Assembly (NCBI GenBank): GCA_903845935.1
Contig: CAIMZI010000091.1
Coordinates: 1-64,000 of the forward strand
Reading direction: 5' to 3'
DNA length: 64,000 bases
From: an uncultured beta proteobacterium
Lineage (GTDB): Bacteria; Pseudomonadota; Gammaproteobacteria; Burkholderiales; Burkholderiaceae_C
Below, piece by piece: positions 50,180 to 57,667 of this stretch. Position 1 is the stretch's first letter; each line of letters starts with the position of its first letter. The notes under the pieces are model-generated. The model was not told where the DNA came from. It made no database searches and was given only the letters and a program-made list of their open reading frames with translations. A program made the translations under genes and the position numbers.

Positions 50180-50791
50180 TTATTTAACCATCAACCAAAG
50201 CTGGTGCAGCCGCACCAGCTCTTCGTCAAAGCGGCCGTTAACACGCTGCGTCTCTTCCACCTGGTCGGCAATAAAGCGCTGCTGCACCGCCTTGTTCTGG
50301 GTGTTTTCTTCCATTTGGCGGCGCAGGTATTGCGGCGCCTTGGTGGGATCCTTTTTGTAGAACTCCATCTCGTCGTCCAGTTTCTTGCGCTGTGCCGCAA
50401 GCTCCACCAAGCGCGTGCTGGCGGCCTTGCTCACCGCAGCAATCTGGGCCAGCACATCGGCACGCTCCCTGTCGTGGACCGCCCGGTCGGGGTAGCGCAT
50501 CAACAGGGCCCGGTCGCGGCGGCGCTCCTCGGTGATGCGGTTGCGCTCTTCCATCTCCTGCTTGTCCCGGGCATCCTGTTGGGCACGCTCGGCGGCGGTC
50601 AAGCTGGGGCCCAGCCTTTGCTTGACGGTGCCACTGGGGTTGAGCAGCTTTTGCTCGCGGTCGTTGCAATCGGGGATCGGTCGATCCGAGCTGAGCTTGC
50701 GGCCTTGCGCGTCAACGCAGGTGTAAATGCCTTGCGCCCCAGCACCGCAGCACAAACTGCATGCCAGTAAACCCAGCACTTCAAATTTCAT
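50180..50791 (-). CDS. DUF4124-domain secreted protein
   Basis: The product is 203 aa with a signal peptide ([19 protein letters not shown]). A short DUF4124 part (about 20-50, [19 protein letters not shown]) is followed by a long charged coiled coil (about 65-195). It is predicted to be periplasmic, function unknown. It overlaps the pyrE stop by 4 nt and is thus co-transcribed with pyrE, although no functional link is evident. Its 3' end holds a perfect hairpin (50199-50220). Confidence 0.8.
   Translation of the reverse strand: MKFEVLGLLACSLCCGAGAQGIYTCVDAQGRKLSSDRPIPDCNDREQKLLNPSGTVKQRLGPSLTAAERAQQDARDKQEMEERNRITEERRRDRALLMRYPDRAVHDRERADVLAQIAAVSKAASTRLVELAAQRKKLDDEMEFYKKDPTKAPQYLRRQMEENTQNKAVQQRFIADQVEETQRVNGRFDEELVRLHQLWLMVK
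50199..50220. terminator. Perfect hairpin at the convergent gatB / DUF4124 junction
   Basis: AGCTGGTGC (50199-50207) pairs perfectly with GCACCAGCT (50212-50220) around a 4-nt loop. It is 22 nt past the gatB stop and lies inside the last codons of the DUF4124 gene, because the two genes are only 3 bp apart. There is no T-run. It may terminate gatB transcripts while also being coding. Confidence 0.5.
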
Positions 50792-51495
50792 ACGGATCCT
50801 TGGTCCACCCCATAACGCTGACGGTAGGCAAGCACCCGCTGGTGGTCTTGCGCCGAGGTGGAGCTTCCACCTGCCGCCAGATACTGCATCAAATCGCTTA
50901 GCTTCGCAATCGCGCAGACCTGCAGACCCAGCCTGTTTTGCACGTACTGCACCGCGCTATAGGGTACGTCCTGTCCGTTTTCGGTCGCCTTCTCCTGGCG
51001 GTCCAGCGCGATGCAGACGGCGTGCGGTATGGCACCAGCCGCCTCGATGATGGCAATCGACTCGCGCGCCGCGGTGCCGGCCGACATCACGTCATCGACA
51101 ATCAGCACCCGGCCCTTGAGCGGCGCACCGACCAGGGTGCCGCCCTCGCCATGGTCCTTGGCTTCCTTGCGGTTGTAGGAAAACGGCACGTTGCGGCCGC
51201 GCCGGGCCAGTTCTACCACCAGCGCCGCACCCAGCGGAATGCCCTTGTAGGCCGGGCCGAACACCATGTCGAATGCGATGCCGCTCTCCAGAATGCGCTC
51301 GGCATAAAATTCCGCCAAACGCATCAGCTTCAATCCGTCATCGAACAGCCCTGCGTTGAAGAAGTACGGGCTCATGCGACCCGCCTTGGTCTTGAACTCA
51401 CCAAAGCGCAGCACCCCGCACTCCACGGCAAACGCCACAAACGCCTGGGCCAGAGGGTCCGCAATAGCGCCTTGCGCAGGGTCTTGAATCGACAT
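50788..51495 (-). CDS. pyrE: Orotate phosphoribosyltransferase
   Basis: From ATG 51495 the product is 235 aa. The PRPP-binding motif reads [17 protein letters not shown], and [13 protein letters not shown] and [11 protein letters not shown] are also typical. It makes OMP from orotate in pyrimidine synthesis. The frame is open for 50 more codons upstream, but AAGGAA sits 7 nt before this ATG and the upstream part lies antisense to xth. The start codon overlaps that of the divergent exonuclease gene by two bases. Confidence 0.95.
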   Translation of the reverse strand: MSIQDPAQGAIADPLAQAFVAFAVECGVLRFGEFKTKAGRMSPYFFNAGLFDDGLKLMRLAEFYAERILESGIAFDMVFGPAYKGIPLGAALVVELARRGRNVPFSYNRKEAKDHGEGGTLVGAPLKGRVLIVDDVMSAGTAARESIAIIEAAGAIPHAVCIALDRQEKATENGQDVPYSAVQYVQNRLGLQVCAIAKLSDLMQYLAAGGSSTSAQDHQRVLAYRQRYGVDQGSV

Positions 51496-52297
51496 GGGAA
51501 ATTCCTTGTTTAAGTTAACCAGCCTGAACCTCAACGGCATCCGCTCCGCCACCAGCAAAGGCTTAGCGGCCTGGCTTGAACAGACCGCACCCGATTGTAT
51601 TTGCGTGCAGGAGATCAAGGCCCAGGCGCCTGATCTGGCAGACAAATTTGAAGAAATTTCTGGTTTGAAGGGTTATTTCCATCTGGCAGAGAAAAAGGGC
51701 TACTCCGGTGTGGGGGTCTACACCCGCTTGGAGCCCAGCGATGTGGTGGTGGGTTTCAACTCGGCCGAGTTTGACCCGGAGGGCCGCTATGTCGAACTGC
51801 GCTTTGACACGCCGCAGCGCAAGCACTCCCTGATCAGCTGCTACTTTCCCAGTGGCTCATCGGGCGAGGAGCGCCAGGCTGCCAAGTTCCGCTTTCTGGA
51901 CGAGATGTATCCCTACCTGATGGCACTCAAGGGCCAGCGCGACTTCATCCTGTGTGGCGACATCAACATCGCACACCAGGAAATGGACCTGAAGAACTTC
52001 AAGGGCAACAAAAAGAACTCCGGCTTCCTGCCCGAGGAGCGCGCCTGGATGAGCAAGCTCTTGACCGAGGGTGGCATGGTCGATGTCTACCGCCAGCTGG
52101 AGCCCAGCGCCACCGACGCCGCCTACACCTGGTGGAGCAACCGCGGCCAGGCCTATGCCAAGAATGTCGGCTGGCGCCTGGACTACCATCTGGCAACAAA
52201 AGCCTTGGCGGCTGGCGCACGGCGGGTGGATATCTACAAGGACGAGAAGTTCAGCGACCACGCGCCGATCACGATTGGCTACGACTTCGGCGCATAG
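51494..52297 (+). CDS. xthA: Exodeoxyribonuclease III / AP endonuclease
   Basis: The product is 267 aa if started at ATG 51494, or 263 aa from a TTG at 51506 that gives the more typical start [19 protein letters not shown]. The second choice has a modest GGGAA ribosome site. Catalytic segments are all present: [36 protein letters not shown] and FSDHAPI. It acts in base-excision repair. The divergent pyrE start overlaps it, so the two genes' control regions lie in each other's coding sequence. Confidence 0.93.
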   Translation: MGNSLFKLTSLNLNGIRSATSKGLAAWLEQTAPDCICVQEIKAQAPDLADKFEEISGLKGYFHLAEKKGYSGVGVYTRLEPSDVVVGFNSAEFDPEGRYVELRFDTPQRKHSLISCYFPSGSSGEERQAAKFRFLDEMYPYLMALKGQRDFILCGDINIAHQEMDLKNFKGNKKNSGFLPEERAWMSKLLTEGGMVDVYRQLEPSATDAAYTWWSNRGQAYAKNVGWRLDYHLATKALAAGARRVDIYKDEKFSDHAPITIGYDFGA

Positions 52298-52337
52298 ACC
52301 CACCACCTGCCACCCAGCACACGGCAAATCCCGCAGA

Positions 52338-52367
52338 TTGCGCAAATTCAATCGGCAATGTTATTCT
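52338..52367 (+). promoter_or_regulatory. Candidate promoter upstream of the GGDEF-EAL gene
   Basis: TTGCGC (52338-52343) is followed after 18 nt by TATTCT (52362-52367), or after 17 nt by TTATTC. Matches to consensus are 3 of 6 and 4 of 6. It would start RNA near 52374, just before the GGAG of the short leader ORF. Confidence 0.35.
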
Positions 52368-52394
52368 CTTGGCTTCAATAGGAACGGAGTCCGA

Positions 52395-52445
52395 ATGGGA
52401 GCATTGACGGCCAAGGCCGGCAGCATGTGGGCGGCGCGCGTATGA
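52395..52445 (+). CDS. 16-codon leader ORF overlapping the GGDEF-EAL start
   Basis: The frame reads MGALTAKAGSMWAARV and ends in TGA that overlaps the ATG of the next gene (ATGA at 52442-52445). A strong GGAG lies 5 nt before its ATG, whereas the large gene has no good ribosome site of its own. Translation of the leader therefore probably feeds ribosomes into the large gene. The peptide itself has no recognisable feature. Confidence 0.45.
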   Translation: MGALTAKAGSMWAARV

Positions 52446-54070
52446 GCACGCCAACCCTGGACCGTGTTCTCGACGCTGTGTTGCGGGTGGACGCGGCCTA
52501 CGACATCCGCTTCATATCGGAGCCCGGCCAACGCTGGTTCACGCGAGTGCCCGGCGCTGTGCTGCCGAGCAACTTTCTGTCCATCCTGCATGCGGACGAC
52601 GTGGCGCGCTTTCAACAGTGCATCGCCAGTTCCCCGGACAGCTTTTCCTGCGATCTGCGCATCCTTAGGAACGACCACAACTGCTGGGTCCATGTACGCA
52701 GCTATCGCTTGCCCGCCTTGCACCAGTTAGTGCTGTGCATCATCGATATTTCCATGTGGAAGACCGAGGACGCCGCGCTGCGGCGCGCCGCCGAGCATGA
52801 CGAGCTGACAGGACTGCCCAACCGGGCCTCTCTGAAAAAGACCGTGGACCAACGCCTGCAGACGGCAAGCGGCGTATTTTCCGTGGCCTTACTGGATCTG
52901 GATGGTTTCAAGAAGGTCAACGACAGCTACGGCCACGCCATGGGCGACGCCGTTCTGGTGGAGACCACCAAACGCCTGCGCAAGCTGCTGGGCCCGGAAG
53001 ACACCATGGCGCGTCTGGGCGGTGACGAGTTTGTGCTGCTGTTCGAAGGCAAGAACGCACTGGCCGCCCACCAGGCGCTGAAAAAAGTGCTGCTGGCGGT
53101 GGCGCGACCCTATGACACCGCGCCCCACAATGCTTATCTGGGCGTGAGCATAGGCGTGGCGGAGTACCCGCAGCATGGCACGGACTACTCCATGCTGCTG
53201 AAAAATGCCGACACCGCCATGTACTACTCCAAGAACGCGGGCAAGAACCGGGTCACGGTGTTCGAGCCGACCAAGGCCAATGTCGATTTCTCCATCAAAG
53301 CTGCCATCCACGACGGCATCCAGGAGGGCGAGTTCTACATGGACTACCAGCCCCAGTACGACATGGCTCGCCAACTGGTGGGCGCCGAGGCCCTGATGCG
53401 CTGGCGCAACCGCAACCTGGGGCGGGTCGGACCGGACCAGTTCATCCCCATCGCCGAGGAAGCCGGCCTGATGCCCTTTCTGGGTAAATGGGCCCTGCGC
53501 TACGCCTGCCACCAGCTCAAAAAATTCCACACCCTGGCGCCGGACTTCGTCATGTCGGTCAATGTGTCGCCGGTGCAGTTTGGCAGCGACAGCTTTGACG
53601 AGCAGGTGATCGAGGTGATTCAGGAGGCCGACATAGACCCGACCCGGTTGATTCTGGAGATTACCGAGTCCACCCTGATGAGCAGCCAGGAAAAGACCGA
53701 GCGCGCGCTGGCCCGCTTGCGCGAAAAAGGCATCCGCTTTTCGATTGATGATTTTGGCACCGGCTTCTCCAGCCTGTCGTATCTGACCCGCTTGCCGGTC
53801 TCCAGCATCAAGATCGACAAGGCCTTTGTCACCGCCATGGACGAAGGCGGATCGGCCGGCACTTCGAACAAGAAACTGATCACGGCCATGATCAATCTGG
53901 CACACAGCATCGATCTCAAGGTGGTTGCCGAAGGCGTGGAGACCGAGGCCCAGTTTGCATTTCTCAAGGATGCACGCTGCAACCTGGTCCAGGGCTATCT
54001 GACCGGTCGGCCCATGGCCGCAGCCGACATCGCGAAGCAGTTACAGGCGCATGCGGAGGCCATCGCATGA
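52442..54070 (+). CDS. GGDEF-EAL cyclic-di-GMP protein with N-terminal PAS-like domain
   Basis: From ATG 52442 the product is 542 aa. A PAS-like sensor (about 10-110) is followed by GGDEF (about 115-275) with ARLGGDEFVLLF and EAL (about 285-535) with VGAEALMRW, SVNVSPVQF, LEITEST, DDFGTGFSSL and IKIDKAF. Both active sites look complete. The inhibitory RxxD site in front of GGDEF reads GPED, so product inhibition by that site is probably lost. No membrane segment is seen. The start may instead be GTG 52427. The stop overlaps the HDOD gene by 4 nt. Confidence 0.92.
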   Translation: MSTPTLDRVLDAVLRVDAAYDIRFISEPGQRWFTRVPGAVLPSNFLSILHADDVARFQQCIASSPDSFSCDLRILRNDHNCWVHVRSYRLPALHQLVLCIIDISMWKTEDAALRRAAEHDELTGLPNRASLKKTVDQRLQTASGVFSVALLDLDGFKKVNDSYGHAMGDAVLVETTKRLRKLLGPEDTMARLGGDEFVLLFEGKNALAAHQALKKVLLAVARPYDTAPHNAYLGVSIGVAEYPQHGTDYSMLLKNADTAMYYSKNAGKNRVTVFEPTKANVDFSIKAAIHDGIQEGEFYMDYQPQYDMARQLVGAEALMRWRNRNLGRVGPDQFIPIAEEAGLMPFLGKWALRYACHQLKKFHTLAPDFVMSVNVSPVQFGSDSFDEQVIEVIQEADIDPTRLILEITESTLMSSQEKTERALARLREKGIRFSIDDFGTGFSSLSYLTRLPVSSIKIDKAFVTAMDEGGSAGTSNKKLITAMINLAHSIDLKVVAEGVETEAQFAFLKDARCNLVQGYLTGRPMAAADIAKQLQAHAEAIA

Positions 54071-55353
54071 GCAGCCCGATCCTGGAAAAGCTGCTGCAGG
54101 CCATGAACGCCTCTAAGGGCATACGCGCTTCAGAGCACGCCGTGGCCTCGGTGCTGGGCGCGCTGGACAGTGGCCTGGACGGTAAACAGGAGGTGGTCGA
54201 GCACATTATTGAAGACGTGGCCCTGACGCAAAAAGTGCTCAGGCTGGCCAACTCGACCATGTATGCGCCGTTTGGCTACGGCTCAGCGTCGGTGAGTTCG
54301 GCACTCGCCGTGCTGGGGTCAGAGGCGGTGCTGCATCTGGTGCTGGGTGCAGACCTGGTATCCGAGGAGGACCTGAAGAAGGACGAAAGCCTTTCCAGAA
54401 CCCTGCTGGCCTCCGAACTGGCGCGCAGCGCCTGCTCCGAGCGGTCCGAGGATGCATCGATTGCCACCTTAATGTATGAGATTGGCCGTCTGATGGCGAG
54501 CAAATACCTTGACGCCGAGAGCGCCGCCATCGCCAAGCGGGTGGCGGGCGGTGCGGCGCCGTCGGATGCGGCGCTGGAGGTGCTGGGCATGTCCTACCAA
54601 GACCTCGGTATCGCGCTGGCCAGGCGCTGGAACATGCCGCCAGCCATTCTCGCGAACATGGACGGAAGCGGTGACCCCGCCCTGATCCACATCGCCCGCC
54701 TGTGCAGTTCAGCCTCCAGCCTGATACACGAAGGCCGGGCCGAGGATGCCGACGCCTTGCTGAGCACCTGGGAGCTGCCGGACCCTGACAAGTGGCGCTT
54801 GGCGTCCGTGGTCAGCAGCAAGCTGCAGGAGCTCGCAAGCGCCAGAAAACCCAGAACCGAACCCTCGGCCGTGGGCGCCTTGAGCGCCTTGCTGCGCATG
54901 CTGACGGATGAAAAGAAAAGCTCGGTGGAGGAACTGTCAGCCGCCCTGTTGCCCGGCATGGCCGACGCACTGAAGACGGCGCACTGCATGCTCTTCATGC
55001 GCACCCGCACGGGTGAGATGCGGGTGCGCATGGGCTATGGCAAGGGCATAGACGAACTCAAGTCCAAGCTGCGGGTGTCGGCCGAATTCCAACCGACGGC
55101 ATTTCACGCCGCCATCAAGAATAAGCGGGACATTTCGATTGCGGATCTGTCCAAGCTCAAGGACAGCGCACTGCCGGAAGGCTACCGCGCACTGCTGCCG
55201 AATATCAACACATTCATCCTTCTTCCGATTGCCAACAGCCAGGTGTCTGGCCTGCTGTATTGCGACTGGGATTCCGACCAGCTGCTGCAACCGGCCGAGG
55301 TGGAAGCCATGAAGAAGTTGCGCGGCCTCTTCTTGCCCCTGTTCCCGCAATAA
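54067..55353 (+). CDS. HDOD-domain signalling protein
   Basis: The product is 428 aa. The HDOD domain (about 10-215) contains VVEHIIEDVALTQKVLRLAN and SASVSSALAVLGSEAVLHLV. A GAF-like region occupies about 275-425 (HCMLFMRTRTGEMRVRMGYG). HDOD proteins lack the metal-binding HD residues and are thought to bind nucleotides or partner proteins. The 4-nt overlap with the GGDEF-EAL gene suggests the two act together. No enzymatic activity can be assigned. Confidence 0.88.
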   Translation: MSSPILEKLLQAMNASKGIRASEHAVASVLGALDSGLDGKQEVVEHIIEDVALTQKVLRLANSTMYAPFGYGSASVSSALAVLGSEAVLHLVLGADLVSEEDLKKDESLSRTLLASELARSACSERSEDASIATLMYEIGRLMASKYLDAESAAIAKRVAGGAAPSDAALEVLGMSYQDLGIALARRWNMPPAILANMDGSGDPALIHIARLCSSASSLIHEGRAEDADALLSTWELPDPDKWRLASVVSSKLQELASARKPRTEPSAVGALSALLRMLTDEKKSSVEELSAALLPGMADALKTAHCMLFMRTRTGEMRVRMGYGKGIDELKSKLRVSAEFQPTAFHAAIKNKRDISIADLSKLKDSALPEGYRALLPNINTFILLPIANSQVSGLLYCDWDSDQLLQPAEVEAMKKLRGLFLPLFPQ

Positions 55354-55452
55354 AGTGAAGCGCGGCCTTGGGATGCGCCGCGTGGCTTGTGATTAGGGGT
55401 ATAAATGCGGGGCTAGCGTTTAACTCAAATGAAATCAGTCGAAGGAGCACCC

Positions 55453-55923
55453 ATGAAATCCAGCCCCATCCTGCCATCGCTGTTGCTGGCACTGGCAGCC
55501 GCATTGAGCCCTACCCTGGCGACGGCAGATTCCAAGGCTACGGCAGCGGACGCCACGGCCATGGTAAAAAAGGGAGTCGCTGCCATCAAGGCCGGTGGAC
55601 GCGACCATGACAAGCTGTTCTCCGAAGTGACTGCCAAGGACGCCAAGTGGGTAGACCGCGATTTGTACCTGGTGGTGTATGGCTTGGACGGCATGGTCAA
55701 GGCCCATGGCGCCAATGCCAAGCTGGTGGGCAACAACCTGATCGACATGCTCGACATTGACGGCAAGCCTTACATCAAGGAGCGCATCGACCAAGCCAAG
55801 GCCAAGGGTTCCTTCTGGCAGGATTACAAATACACCAACCCCAGCAGCAAAAAAATCGAACCCAAGAGCATGTACTGCGAAAAGGTCGATGAATTGGTGG
55901 CCTGCGCCGGTATTTATAAATGA
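55453..55923 (+). CDS. Secreted single-Cache-domain protein
   Basis: From ATG 55453, with AAGGAG 6 nt upstream, the product is 156 aa. A signal peptide (cut near LATA) precedes one Cache-type domain (about 30-150) with [40 protein letters not shown] and a C-terminal Cys pair ([14 protein letters not shown]). Cache domains bind small ligands such as amino acids or carboxylates. It has no membrane anchor, so it is free in the periplasm. Its stop overlaps the chemoreceptor start by 4 nt, which suggests it is that receptor's binding protein. Confidence 0.85.
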   Translation: MKSSPILPSLLLALAAALSPTLATADSKATAADATAMVKKGVAAIKAGGRDHDKLFSEVTAKDAKWVDRDLYLVVYGLDGMVKAHGANAKLVGNNLIDMLDIDGKPYIKERIDQAKAKGSFWQDYKYTNPSSKKIEPKSMYCEKVDELVACAGIYK

Positions 55924-57479
55924 AGCTCGGCTACAAATTGCTATCCGCCCCTTTGTTGACGGCGGTGCTGGTGATTGCGGCCGGACAGATCAACGGCTAC
56001 CTGCAAAACGTGCAGGCCGAAAAGGGCCTGGCCTCGTCCCAGGACAGCCTGGACTTGTTCAAGACCATGGCCAGCGCGCAGCAACAAATGGCCGAGGTCC
56101 ATGCCGGCGTCTACCGCACGGTCGCCCTGGTGGACTCGCTCGACGAGGCCAAACTGAAGTCGCTGCGCGCCGACTTCAGCAGCCAACTAGGCGGTGTCAA
56201 ACGGGTTGTGGAAACACTGGCCAGCAACACGGAACTGGACCCCAAGGTGCAGGGCGAAATCAAGGCGGCTGCCGAACTGGTATCCACCTATGCAAAGCAG
56301 GCCGACGCCGCCATCAACTTTGCCCAGATCGACGCCAACACCGGCATAGGCGCCATGCAGCGCGCCGAGCTCACGTTCAAGCAACTGATCAAGGCGGCCG
56401 CTGCCATCAGCTCGGAAATTGAAGACGCCTCGCATGAAAGCATTGCGCAGTCACGCGCACGGGGACGCAGCATCAGCTGGACGCTGGCCCTGATCTCGCT
56501 GCTGGTCGGTGGCTCTGCCGTGTTGCTAGCCTGGCGTATGCAGCAAAAAATTGTCGCCTCCCTGGCCCATGCTGCAACGGTGGCCAACGAAGTGGCCGAT
56601 GGCAACCTGGTAGTGGACGCGACCACCGACCGGGACGATGAGGTGGGTGACCTGCTGCGCGCCATGGGCGCCATGGCGCGGCAGTTAAACCTGTCGCTTG
56701 CCACGGTGCGGGAGTCGTCCGAATCGATACGCCTGGCCAGCGCAGAAATTGCCACTGGCAACCAGGACTTAAGCCTGCGCACCGAACAAACCGCCAGTAA
56801 CCTGCAGCGTGCATCAAGCTCCACCGAACAACTCAACACCACGGTGCGGCATTCGGCCGAGTCGGCCCGACAAGCCTTTCAGCTGGCTGCCAATGCCTCG
56901 TCCGTGGCGGCCAGGGGCGGCACCGTGGTCGGCCAAGTGGTCTCCACCATGGAAGAAATCAATGTCAGTGCGCGCAAGATTGCGGACATCATTGGCGTCA
57001 TCGACGGCATTGCCTTTCAGACCAATATCCTGGCGCTCAACGCAGCCGTTGAGGCGGCGCGGGCCGGCGAGCAGGGCCGCGGCTTTGCCGTGGTGGCCAG
57101 CGAAGTGCGCAGCCTGGCCGGACGTTCGGCCGAGGCCGCCAAGGAAATCAAGACCCTGATCGGTGCCTCCGTGGAAAAGGTGGATTCCGGTTCGCGCCTG
57201 GTCGCCGATGCAGGCCAGACCATGACCGAAATCGTGGGCTCGGTGCAGCGCGTGTCGGACATGATTGGTGAAATTTCTGCCGCCTCCAATGTGCAAAGCG
57301 AAGGCATTGGAAACGTCAATACTGCGGTGATGGAACTGGACCAGATGACCCAGCAAAACGCGGCCCTGGTGGAACAGTCTGCCGCCGCGGCCGATAGCCT
57401 GCGCGAGCAGGCGTTGCGCCTGGCACAGGTGGTTTCGGCCTTCAGGCTGGCGGGCAGCCCCAGAGTGGCGCTGAACTAG
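55920..57479 (+). CDS. Methyl-accepting chemotaxis protein
   Basis: The product is 519 aa. Membrane segments at about 7-25 and 183-205 flank a helical periplasmic domain of about 155 residues, probably a four-helix bundle without a Cache fold. HAMP (about 207-260) and the signalling domain follow, with the tip [20 protein letters not shown] and [20 protein letters not shown]. No C-terminal pentapeptide is seen. The partner secreted Cache protein upstream may supply ligand recognition. Confidence 0.92.
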   Translation: MKLGYKLLSAPLLTAVLVIAAGQINGYLQNVQAEKGLASSQDSLDLFKTMASAQQQMAEVHAGVYRTVALVDSLDEAKLKSLRADFSSQLGGVKRVVETLASNTELDPKVQGEIKAAAELVSTYAKQADAAINFAQIDANTGIGAMQRAELTFKQLIKAAAAISSEIEDASHESIAQSRARGRSISWTLALISLLVGGSAVLLAWRMQQKIVASLAHAATVANEVADGNLVVDATTDRDDEVGDLLRAMGAMARQLNLSLATVRESSESIRLASAEIATGNQDLSLRTEQTASNLQRASSSTEQLNTTVRHSAESARQAFQLAANASSVAARGGTVVGQVVSTMEEINVSARKIADIIGVIDGIAFQTNILALNAAVEAARAGEQGRGFAVVASEVRSLAGRSAEAAKEIKTLIGASVEKVDSGSRLVADAGQTMTEIVGSVQRVSDMIGEISAASNVQSEGIGNVNTAVMELDQMTQQNAALVEQSAAAADSLREQALRLAQVVSAFRLAGSPRVALN

Positions 57480-57667
57480 CTCCAGCAGCTGCAGATCAAG
57501 GGTCGTGGCATGGCGCCAGGCGGCCCGTACTTTTGATCCTGGTCAATCCGTGCTGCTCGTGAACCATTCACAATCGCAGGAGCGCCTGGTGTAAATGGGT
57601 ATTGCTCTTCAGCAGCTTCCCGCCCTTGGAGACGCGCCAAACTGCAGGGAATGCAAACGAGGAAACG

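Noticed and set aside
57480-57667. Inverted repeat CCAGGCG / CGCCTGG before the CheB-CheR gene
   Set aside because: The 7-bp arms are about 70 bp apart and no other support for a site was found.
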